Below are positions 25,069 through 37,100 of a stretch of DNA of 64,000 bases, piece by piece (the first letter of the stretch is position 1; each line of letters opens with the position of its first letter). The notes beneath the pieces were generated by a model that did not search any database, had not been told where the DNA came from, and saw only the letters and a program-made list of their open reading frames with translations. The stretch is from Thamnaconus septentrionalis (lineage: Eukaryota; Chordata; Actinopteri; Tetraodontiformes; Monacanthidae): positions 4,182,501 through 4,246,500 of the forward strand of contig CM020503.1 in assembly GCA_009823395.1 (NCBI GenBank). The letters are read 5' to 3'. The position numbers were made by a program, and so were the translations under genes.

Positions 25069-25938
25069 AGAGGGACAGGAACCACACGGTAATGCTTCAG
25101 ATCTGACCAACAGCCATAAAAATATGATCAATGATATGTAGATAAACACAGCAGAGATCAAAGTTCTGTTGGCGGCAGTTTATACCTGCTTACTTTCCCT
25201 GTTTACATCTCGACTTCATCATTTGTTATGCAGCCTTTTCGGATGTTCATTTGTTTCACTTTTGCAAATGAGGAGAACTTCCAACGTCTCTGCTCCCACA
25301 GTCAGTCACAGTTTCATCATCTTGCCTGGAACACAGAAAGTACAAAAAAACAAAAAACAAAAAAAAACTCTAGTTAAAACGTTATGTTAGAACCTGAAAG
25401 CACAAAGCAAAAAGAACTGCCTCATTTCCAAAACACTGAAGTCATTTGTTGGGCGCACGCAGTGTGTGTGTAGCACAAGTGGAATCTGACTCAGGCTAAA
25501 GAAAGTGTTTCTGAAATGTTTTTCATCAGCTTTTGTTTTTACTGGTACCTAATATTTCTAGATACTGTCATGCAGTTCACCCCCGTCATGCTGCGCCATG
25601 TCGCAACACGTTGTGTCAGACTCTGCTGTAATGCTGAGATTCCTGGTTGTTCGACTGTTGACACTGGTTCCTGCCGGTGATTTACAACATGAGTGTTTCC
25701 CTCTGGACCTTGGCAACACTCAATGAATAAAACTCGGACAGCACGCTGCGTCTAATCGCATCACGTCACGCCACGATGTGGACCTTTCGCTGGCTTCCCA
25801 TCGATGAGCTCAGAGTGCCGCGCTGATCCGATCATCGCCACTCTTGATGTCATTCACCGCGTCCTGACGGGAGGACAGGAAGTGTCGCTGCTGGACATCC
25901 AGTGATGCTGATGCTCCTTAACGAACCTGCGACATCAC

Positions 25939-26032
25939 TCATGTGCCAATAAACTGTTCGATGGACGGAAGGATCCCTGCAATCAAAGGGAAATTAAGTG
26001 GATTCAGTTAACTTTGTTTTGGTGGACAACAC

Positions 26033-26067
<35 letters not shown>

Positions 26068-26843
26068 GTTTGTGCATGTATGTACCTGGTGCAGGTCGAC
26101 AGATGGTCAGTCGGACCTTAGGTGGTGTCGTTTTGAACAGCTTGAGTACTTTCTACAGGACAAAATGAGAACTGATCACTGACACATATCTAGTGTAACG
26201 TAAGCAAAGTGTCCCATATTGTTTGCATTTTCAGATCTTTATTTTAAATCATGGACTGCAGCAGAGCAGCCTTCAATGATTAACAATCCCCAAAACTCTA
26301 AAGACATGCAGAAAGCAGAATATTTAGCCTTCTGTTTACAGCCTTGTAGCTTTTAGCTTCCTGCTAAAACAGATACTTTGTCAAACCTTCCACACCTTTT
26401 AAAGAGGACAATGACAAGGCTGCTGCGACATGATATTAGAGGGTCAGAATCGGCACCTGGCTGGGGGTGTTGTCACAGTTCAAACTGAAAATCACCAAAT
26501 GTAGAAGCAGGAAAGATCTATTTTAAATGTAAATATCGGAGTGTTGAAAGTTAACGGCCGCTGTCGTCAGCCTTAATGGTGCCATTTGCAGTCAATATGG
26601 TTTGAATTCAGGTGAAGCCTCCACCTACTGGATAGGACAGCTCCTTGAGCGACTGGCCATTGATGGCTAACAGCACGTCTCCCTCCTGGATCCTCCCACT
26701 CTGCTGGGCCGGCTGACCAGGGAAAAGCTGTTTTATCCGGACGAGGCTGCCAAATTCCCGAGTGGGCGGATCCAGCTCGCACATCAGAAAGCTGAAGCCC
26801 AGACCGCTGGCATTCTTAGTCAGGGTCACTTCCTGGGTGTTAT
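25939..26843 (-). CDS. frmpd2: frmpd2 exons 25-27: PDZ domain 3 and short C-terminus
   Basis: Exons 26843-26629, 26152-26086 and 25976-25939. PDZ3 (about 1043-1134) has the classic GLGF loop (ASGLGFSFL), [35 protein letters not shown], and a last strand [12 protein letters not shown]. The correct acceptor of exon 25 is at 26,844 (giving [10 protein letters not shown]); an AG eleven bases further on would break the frame. The protein then ends within 12 residues ([11 protein letters not shown], stop 25,941-25,939). Human FRMPD2 continues well beyond PDZ3, so either this fish form has lost the tail or a longer splice form was missed. Confidence 0.88.
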
Positions 26844-28157
26844 CTAAGAGTTTTTAGGGGAAGGGGATGGGGGTTATGTGTTAACAACACGAGAAAGATA
26901 AAAGGTCAGAGGTCAGATTCATTTAGGGAGCAGGTGGACATAAAGGGAAGCATGAACAAAGAAAATATTTTTAAGAAAATCACAGAATCAAAGTCACTTT
27001 ACTCAGATTTGGGAGTGGTAGTGCATATTTACTATCTTATTCAAAACTTTTTCTACACCGACACCTCAGTCTTTAAATTCTGACCCTGGGCGAGAGGATG
27101 CTGAGAGGAAAAAAACCCCACCAGAAAAGACTTACTGGTACATTGATTTTAAGACTTAAAGTGCCACTATGATATTTTCCGTGCATCAAAATTATAGTTT
27201 TGACATGATTTTGGGATTCATTCACTTGTAATGGAAAGAATGGCACCTGCTGCCATTGACACAGCACCCCCGCCTGGCCTCCTGTGGGGCTATGTAACTG
27301 TGGTTGCCTGCCAGGCAACATCTCTCACGAAAAGAGGCCTCCCTTTGGAGCTACACCTCACTCCATGAGAACAACACTGCTTGCTTGGCTATGAGAGCTA
27401 GCTCACTGCTCTTCATGAGTTTGCAAAGACAGATGACAAAGGGAAGAAAAACATGCAACTAGAGGTGGGAGATAAGAAAAGATAAGATAAAATAATGGCC
27501 AATTAGGGTGCTGAACTGGTGAAACAGTGCCATATCAGGCCAGCTAGGTCTGCTATTTTCATGTCAGGGGTGCAGTTTCACCCACACCAAGTCATTGAAC
27601 AGCTGTAAAACAGATCTAGCAGTAAACCATTGGAAAAAAGATTTTAATTGGCTATTTTTAGTCCACAAATCCTTCAAATCTCTTAAAGGTTCACATTGAT
27701 TCCACTAAAACACACAGTCTTCCTTTTGAGTGACAGTGCAGCGGGGAAACAATGTTGGATGACAGATATAGAAGGACAGGCCAAAGGATAAGGCAGGCCT
27801 GAGGGATAAGCGAGACGGAGGTCAGGGTCGGCAAAGGAAGATCAGGATGAGAAGAAGGAAGTGTGTAAAAGTTCACCTTGAAGCTGCCAGACTAGCCTAG
27901 CTGGCATTAAAACACACAGCAGCTTAAGGTTCTCTGACGCAGGCTCTTCCTCAGAGTTGTTGTGTGTGGCGAAAGTTCCCTTTTAGGAAAAATGATCAAT
28001 TCAAGAGCTGCTCTGGTAGATTCCTTGAGAAGCTCTGAGTTCTCTTGGATGTGTATGACACCTAACCTAGCATTGTTCCAAATATAGTAGAGGGACAGGA
28101 ATTGCACTGCCCCCCTTTCTAGTGCATTCCACCTCCAAAGCACTTTCCACTACTTGC

Positions 28158-28193
<36 letters not shown>

Positions 28194-31100
28194 ATAGTCA
28201 CGCCACCTGCTCATCACAAGCAACTCAAGGATTCAGGACTATTAGATCACAGTATTGAATTGGCAGTCAATGGCCGTCAGATTGATCTATAATGTTGCTG
28301 TTCATTGCAGCTCATTATAGATCCACTACATGCTGATTTCCCTCAATTTCCCTCAGCACTGTACATGTGCAGTTTACGGAATAATGCACAAGTTACAATA
28401 ACAAACCCAAGTTTGGTCTCACTGTCACAGAAACAGACAGATATCAACGTGACCACGTCAGAGGCCACTGCCGTCACTTCAACCATCAAATTACAGCCAG
28501 TGGAAATGCTCTTTCCCCCAAAATCTTTTACAACATAGGATAATTCTTGAAAAAAGAACCACTTGAAATGTATGTTAGTGAAGTCATAATGGGAATAACG
28601 TTACCTAAGGTTTTAGCAACTGGCTCTGTGGCGACACTCACTACACGTCCACCTGTCCTAGAGGAAAGCAACCCTCCTCTCTTTCTAAGGTCCCTTTTTC
28701 CTTCTGTGAAGGGTTTTAAGTTTTTTCTCACCTGGTTCGAGTGTCTAATGTTTAATTTATAGACAATGTAAATTGTATTTACAAACTTGGGCTATACTAC
28801 TAAAATTTGACATTGGTGAGACAAAGGGGTTCGGTCCCTGGCCGGGTCATCCCAAAGACTATGAAATGGTACCCATTGCCTCCATGCTTGGCACTCAGTA
28901 TGTAGGGTTGCACTTTGGGGATTAGATCAACCCATGATTCCCAAGCTTGGCATCGCTGCTGCTCACTGCTCCCTCAGGGGATGGGATCAAATGCGGAGGA
29001 AAAATATCGCATCCGTCAGGTTGTGATGATCAGTGGGACTTTACCCTTTGAAGTGCTTTATCATTGCAATGCAGCAAAAACCAACATGTTTCTGCAGTGG
29101 TGTCATTTTAACTCCAAGCACTGACCTAACAAGTCCCAACGCCCAACCTGGCCCGGCCTACCTACCTTTAGTGGCGAAGTTGTAGTCCTTGTCCCGCTCA
29201 GACGTCCTGTTTGGAGGAGTATGGAACGACAAACGGTTGTTGGCCTTTGACGGGCTGCTAGCTGAACTGTTGCTGTGATTGGAGATGCTGCTGCTGGTCT
29301 CCGCGCTCAGAGAAACCCTGGGCAGGTTCAGCGACACCCTCTCAACAACCAGGGTCACCACCTGGATCAAATATGTAAAGGGCATGGCCAACGGCTGAAT
29401 GGTAGGAATATTCAGAAGGATTCAATGGAAGGGATGTGTGGTGGTGATGTGATGATGAGCGAATGGTGTTTGTACATGACATACTAGGACGTGGAAATAT
29501 ATTGATGATCAGTGGCATTGCTACAGCCTGAGAAAGTTCAGGATGTAATGGGGGAAGATCAAGTTACAGTTCAAAACTATCTGAGGCAAGAGAAAATAAT
29601 CTTTCAGTAAAACTTATTTAACATGTTTGTTCAGTTTTAACTTGGCTCATTTCCTACCTGATATACTGAAGGGTCATGTTTTGGCTTGACATGTTTCTAA
29701 TAATCAACATACCAAGACGAATGGAACCACAAATCTAAATCTTTAGTCAATGCACTGCCACAAAGAAACATATTGATTTACTCCAAACCCCTTCTCACTG
29801 TCTGGGTTTGGCGAAGTCAGTGTTGTCCTTTACCTCTTCGGTTTTACTCAGACACTCCACAGCTTGTTGGTAGGTGAAGCCCTGGAAGCTAATCCCGTCT
29901 ACCTCCAGCAGTCTGTCGCCTGTGGAGGACATCAAAAGCACAGAAAAATTCCCATTCCAGTCAGCTGCCTCTGAACTGTGGTGCCCTCCTTTTTTTTCTC
30001 AGGGAAGCAGCGGCTGAATGTCAGGCGCGTCCGCGCCTAATTTTCAAAGGTGTTAAATCTCGACCACAAAGGTGTCAAACGATGTGTTGTTTGTCTATTA
30101 TTTATTAGTGACACTGGCATGACTCTGGGGACAGAGCATATAAATAGCTGTACTCACGGCCCATAATATGCTGCTGATTATTCATCGTCAAGAGAGGGCT
30201 GGTTAAATTCCTTGGGTGAAGTGTGTTGTTTGCTTTGTATATGTGACAACTGAAGTGAACCTCAACTTTAAACTGTTAGGTTGAGTCATTACTATGCTGA
30301 GACACAAGTAGGCTAAGCCCCAAAATGTTGTTCATTTTGTAAATGATCAATCTATAGAATTAACTTCCCATAATACATGAATTTGTTGTCACCACTTATG
30401 TTTGCGGGGGTGCGAGAACCACTGCAGACAGAGACAGGAGAATGTGTAAATTCCACACGTTGGAATCAAACCCGTCCCCTTCTTGCTGTGAGGCAGTTCT
30501 ATGCCTTTTCAGTCTACATCACATCTGGAGTGCTGGAGCACAATGTTTTGGAATCCTGACCCAAGAGTCACTGCACCACTAGACCACCTCCAAACTTTAC
30601 TGAATGTATGGATGGATAACTGTACTGGTGGATGGAAGGATGGGTTGGACGAGTGGGTGTCCATGCTATTGGCTCTCTGTATCACGCAGTATTAAACCTA
30701 TTAGGAAATACTAGATATGGTATGAAGTAACATTACCTGTGTGCAGGCGTCCGTCTCTCTCCGCAGCCCCTCCTGGAACAAGGCTCCTGATGTAGATCCC
30801 ACCATTGGAGAGGCTGGTGATGACACCACCCTGAAAGTTTTTGGCAAAAAAAAAAATCAAAACAGATCTGCGAGCTGTGACAAATGGAATGACTGGGTTG
30901 ACAATAATTTGTCTAAAGAAAACAAGAACAGTTGACAAGTTAACTCACAGAGATGCTGATGCCCAGACTCCCAGAGATCTTCCTGAGGTCCACGGTGATC
31001 TCCTCAGGCCTCACGCAGTTAATGTTGGGAGACAGAAAGAAGCTGTCCTGCGAGCAACGTGGACAAAAGCAAGGGCTTCAGTCCTCCACCAGCTGTTTGG

Positions 31101-34100
31101 TTCTTCTGTCCTGCAGCTCGATGAGGCGCCAGGTCTCTCACCTGTGTTCGGAGGACGTCTCGAGGGACGTGAAGCCTGTTGCCTGTCTTTGGCGTCATCA
31201 TGACTGAAACGACCTCATCCAGGCTTTCATCGCCTGATTTTCCGTCTGCAGTCAGCGTAGTCTGTGACCCGTAGTTCTTCAGCACAGACGAGCGCACACT
31301 GGTGGGGCTGACGGTGACTGTAGATGCAGAGCATTTTAGTGATTGAATGTCAGGAATTATCAATATATCTTGCAGTAGGAACCTTATAAGAGAGCTTTCT
31401 GAGGAAATACAAAATGCAGACACTTTGCCTATTTTGTCTGCTGGATCTGGGTGTCCAAGATGGGATTTTTACACCCTAAAATATGCCAACAAGTGTCTTC
31501 CAAGTATAGTGGAACTTTTTCGGATGAGGCCTGCAGTTCTGAAGAATTTTGATTTGTTACGTTTCTGTCATTCAGCTTCCTGTCGGCGTCTACAAGCTCA
31601 AGACTGTTTGTATCAAACAGTAAAGCAAAGTTTGTTTTGCGTTTTTGCCACACTGACACGATTCTCCTATATATGTCTGAAATGTAATTTCTTTTATGTT
31701 AGCCTTTTTAAGTTTTTTCAAGTCATTGGATCAGAGCAGAGAGATGAATAAAACTTAGAAAATAATTGTGTGTTTTTTCTCAGTTGAAACTTGTGTTTAA
31801 TGTATAAATTGCAACCGCGATGACGATGAAGCAAGCAATTTAATCAAAGTTAAACTTTGTCACAAGGCAAACGAGCATCGTCACTCTGTCACACTTTTAT
31901 AATTCTGCAAAGACAGTCAAGATGACACAGCAGTAGTCCAAACAGCAGTAGTATCAAAAAAATTAGACACATCAGAAGAAGAAACCGAAATTACCCACAA
32001 AACAAAGACATGGTTTAGATTCAGTGTATAAAGCAGCAAAGAAACACACACGTGCACACACACAGAGCACCTTTTGGCTGTGAGATAATGAGCTGCACCT
32101 CCTCGGGGCTGTTCTGTATGACCTCCGCTGCCTCGCTGAAGGTCACGCCCTCCAGGCTGATGTGGTTCAACGAGATCAGACGACCACCTGCAGCCAGAGG
32201 ACACGATAAAATTATCCTGGTGTCCAATAATGCCGGAGGCCAAAGACCTCAAAAACAACCTCTGAACTCCGAGAGGGCCACTCCCACTCGCTCTCGGCTT
32301 CCTCTTTCGTCACTCACACCGTGTTTTCTGCTATATGGAAGAAAGGGCTGGATCTTTTCACATCACAAATTAGGTGAGATTGGCAGAGGATACGTCTAGA
32401 CCAGAAATGTTTTGCACCCATTTGTACAAAAATACACAAATAAAAATCAAATATTCATATCACAGGCTCCAGCAAACCCCCCTGGCCCTGAGTGCAGGAG
32501 AAACGGGTATAGACGCTGGATAGATGGATATTCATCTCATTCTGTACCTGGCCTGATGCGTCCGTCTCTATCAGCAGGTCCATTAGGCACAATTGAAGCC
32601 ACAAAGGTGCCTAAGTCAAAGTGTCCCACTGTGTCCTCTCCGACTATCACTATACCTGCAAGAGCACAAAGGCACAGATCTCACAACAAGCCAACCGCCT
32701 CACAGAATTACTTTTCATGGTATTTGCCATGTAATGCAATGAACTGTGAGGCAACAATCGGTCAGGTTGGTGCAACTTCATCACAAGCATTACAAAAATC
32801 ATTTGTGCACTGATCAGCTCACCCAGTCCCAACTTTGGGTCTTTCTTGAGAGAAACACATAAAACTTCTCTCTCTGTTGATGATCCCAGTTTTGGTGGTG
32901 TTTCTACAAAACAAAAAAGTGACAGACAGACAGGAGATTATTTCTTCTACTTTGACGCAGGTTAAAATCAGTCAGGACGAAGCATTTGAAACATTTGAAA
33001 CTGTCTTGCACTAAAAGAGATTTGGAGCCTTTTTGTTTTTGCGTTTTTCAATGACTGTAATTTAACATGCAACGTGCGACTCATTTGAAAATTTGTTATT
33101 TGCAAAGTTTTACACTCTAGGTCATCAATATGATATTGTTTTACTATGTCTTACTAGAAATAAAATGTTTTTAAAACATTTATGACAAGTCTTCTCAGTC
33201 CAGTGCATCAAACTTCAACAGGGAGACTTCAATTGTGTTGCTTGCCAGTAATCTGTGTAATACTACATGGCATTCTGTGTTGTGTTTCTCACAAAGGTCA
33301 CATCATAAGCTTGAACAGTTGTAAAGAGACGGGAGTGCCAGCGCATCTACCTCTGGCTGCTGGAGAACCTGAAGGCGCCTCGGATCCACTTTTCTGCGAA
33401 CAGGCGGGGGAGCGCATCCCGATGCTGCTGCGCTGACTGCTGGAGCAGGTACTGCAGAAAAAGCAGGAAACAAACAAACAAACAAACAAACAGAAAAAAA
33501 AACAGTGGATACTGTTAGCGTTTGTATTTTCGTTAAAACATCGCAGTTAAATCAGTGACTGTTAAAGCTAAAACACAGATACAAAAAATTCAGAGAGCTG
33601 AGTGTCTGTGTTTGTTTTCTCACCTAGCGGCATGTGCTCGTTTGGTAAATATGTTAGCATCAGTAATTACTATTCATGCCGGTGGCATGAGTTGTTAATG
33701 CAGTGGCATGGAAACTAAAGATTTGTCCTCTAACCCTCCAGCTATGCTGAGCACTATGGCAAACTCTCCTTTCTATCTTTGAACCCTGCGCTGCTCCGCT
33801 GGTGTCAGTAGCCACGTCTTTTTGCATCGTTATTTTTGTTGCATTGCAGGTGCGTTGCATTGCAATGCACTACGCACTACAGTACAATTTGAAATACAAT
33901 TTCAATTTTAAAGATTCAAATTCAATTCAATTTTATAATGCAATTTGAATCCAGATTGCAAGAATTAAGGTTTATTTCTTCAGTGTACAGTCCAAGTAGG
34001 TCTGTGCTTGTCAGGCTCCAAGTCAAGTTCCTTTGATCAGTGTGTGCTCTCCAACTTAGCGAGGCACAAGACGCACTTTAAAGAGGTGGGCTTTCGCACA

Positions 34101-37100
34101 GTACAATTGTTCTTGAAAATAAAATTGCTCAAGCAATGGTGTCAAAGAGTTTGAGTTGGTAGGGCTAAGTGAACATGTTTGGAGCTCTTTAAGAGATACC
34201 AAAACATCTACTACGCACGTTGAGGTAAATCGTGCGTTCAGGCTAGTGGGCCGCTAAGCAGGGAGGACGACAATCCGGAAGCACACAAATGATGCGGTGG
34301 GCTCGTACCTCTGCTCGTTGAGGCACTGGCGCTGCTGCTTGATGCGGGCCTCAATCCTGGCAGCGACATCGTCACAGAGCTTGGTCAGGGTCTCGTTCTG
34401 AGGAGTGGTCAAGCCGCTGTCGTCCTGTGGCGTGTCTGAACAGGAGAAGGGCTTGAGGTGGCCGCTTTGGGCGCGAGACACGGTGGCGTACTGCAAAATG
34501 CTCTCCTCTACATGGAATACAAAAGGGTGGTGGGGGTGCAGTTAGGCTTTACTGTGCAGCCCCCAAAGGCTGTTGGGGAGAAGAGGCGATGGTGGTGTAA
34601 CTGACCGTAGACCATGCTGTGGTTGAGCTGGCGAGAGCTCATCTCATTGTTGAACTTGTGCTGGGCCGAGCAGAGGTTACACAGGTACTTGGCTGTCCTC
34701 GATCTCTCCGTGATGTAGATGTACTTCTTTTTGCCAGCGCGACTCTCCACTACAAACTTCCGCCGCTGCAAAGACATGCAGGACTTGATTACTGCGGCAC
34801 AAACAAACAGGACGGGAGCTCAAGGGAACGACAAAACCATGCGGCTTACGTTTGAGGAAATGGTTGCCGTGTCCCTCCAGTAGAAGTTTTGACTGGTGGA
34901 GCGGCAGCCGTCTTTAATTTCGTAAACGACGACACCTTTGGCACAAACACCGAGGATGATCTCACCCTCTTGGGGCTTTTTCTCACGCATCACACGATAG
35001 AGCAAAATCCCATATTCTGGCAACTGCTGACACACCTGAAGGGAGAAGTTGAACTAGTAGCAGTGCTTCAAACGTCTGCAATAGAATTAAAAAAAAAACA
35101 CAACATCATTTTTCTGTTTGTTGCTACCTTGAGGAACTCAAACTCTGACTCATCAGCGAGCATCTGAGCGTTGTTGCTGTGAAGTCGCTGCAGCTCTCCC
35201 TGAATGTAAGGCAAGGCACGTTTCTCCATCACGCTCTTGGGGACATACTGGTCAGGACGGTAGTAATTCCTTCCGTAGACCTGAACAACAAAAATAAAAA
35301 TGATTCATGCTGTTGAAGCTAAATAAGCACTGACAGCATTGGGGTCATGCACTGCCATTTGAGGGATGATGCATTAGCTTGAGATACTGCCGGAGGATCA
35401 TATAAGCCATATGCCAGATACACACATACATACAGATAAAAAGTTCAGTCTGTGATGGCTAAATATGCAATTGTATCTTGAGATCTTTAGCGTTTTCGTG
35501 TGATGTTTTTGTAATGAGTAAAAATACTAAGCTGCTCTAAATGAAAAAAAGATCTGAAAATGAGAGTCGAGTGAGAACTTTAAAAATATACAACCTCAAA
35601 GTAGACAAAGGAAGCTAAAAGGAGCCTCAACCTATTCATTAACATATGAATATACAATAAAAAAAAAAAAAGCCTGCTATACTCAATATGTTTAAAATTT
35701 GTGGTGCCAAACCTCAGGCATGCAGTCTCCACATTCTGCCTGCAGTGCCAGAGCTCCTAAGTACAGCGCAGTCTCCTCGTGGCAGGACAGTCGGTCGTCC
35801 AGCAGGTCTCTTCTGAGCTGTAGGTAATGCTGGTGGCGGGTCTGTTTGTGCCTGACACACAGGGTCGTCCACAGTTAGAGGACTGCATTGGCATTTTGCA
35901 AAGCACCTTTCCACACCTTTAGAAGCAAAACATCCAAGGGCAGAAACTTACAAAAGAAGAGAAATGTCAGTGACAAAGAATTTGACCCTGAAGTAAAGGA
36001 CAAAGGTGGTTGTAGGCACTTTCTTCCAGCCATCTGGAGCCACTTTGGAAATCTTGGTATCGTTGTCCACAAAGAAAAACTCATTGTCTAGGGACAGAAT
36101 AGAAAGAGCCTCTTAAATAAGTTGAATACTCTTCGTGTAGCTGAAAGATAGTGTTTAACCAACCACTTTACCATCAATATAAGCAAGGCCAAAGTAGAAA
36201 TGTTCTATCAGGTTTGAATGGGCCACAATCATGTCGAAGACGTCAACCCCTCTAGATTTCACCTCGCACTTCACCAGGATGTTTTGACCATTTGGCATCA
36301 CCACGGTCAGTTCTCTCTGGGTGGTTGTGGTTTTCCCTTTCTTTGACTGCGCATACACAAGGAAGAATTTGGAGAAATGAAATAACATTTTTTTAATCAA
36401 AGGTGAAGCCAGAATTTGCCACTCTAGACTGTAAAAATGGTAAGAACTTCTTGTGAAAATATATCATAGCACAGAAATGCATTCCTTTTGTTAACCCACC
36501 ACAATGGATCCAGGTAGGTCCAAGACTACTTGTGGCTCATCTAACATCCTAATAAACTCGGGGCCCATTTCCTGTGATAGAATATCAAAGAGATGAACGA
36601 ATCTTCCATCTGAAGTATTTATTTGTCTCATACGTTTTTACTATGAAATCTCAAAAGGCAAACCTTCATTTTCTTGTCTGTTAAACTCATTGTGGATTGT
36701 GAAAGGGACCGTGAGTTGGTGTTTCGATTGCCATCCAAGTATGGACTGCAAGGGTTGCGGTTCAGCTGCTGCCAGTCATAACTCTCCTTGTGCCGGTGTC
36801 CGGAGGGAATCCTGAAAAAGAAAATGAGTTTTGCATCAGTCCCGTGGCAGGTGAGATCCATCACTCATGCCAAAATTACAAAGAAAACATTCACACATGG
36901 CCCATTCCCCAATTCTCAACATGTCAATGTAAGGGAGAAAATATTGACCAGGTATATGGCATACATATATTTGGACTCATCATACCCTGAGGGATCGCCT
37001 GAATAAGATGCTCCAGAGAAGGTCCTGGACATCTTCTTCTTCAGCAACCATGTGGAGGGACTAAATGAGCCTCCTGAAAAGCAAAGTGAACCTTAGAATC

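Noticed and set aside
26832..26832. AG just before GAAGTG as the acceptor of frmpd2 exon 25
   Set aside because: It breaks the phase with exon 24, which ends in phase 1. The AG eleven bases upstream (exon from 26,843) restores the frame and adds DNTQ.
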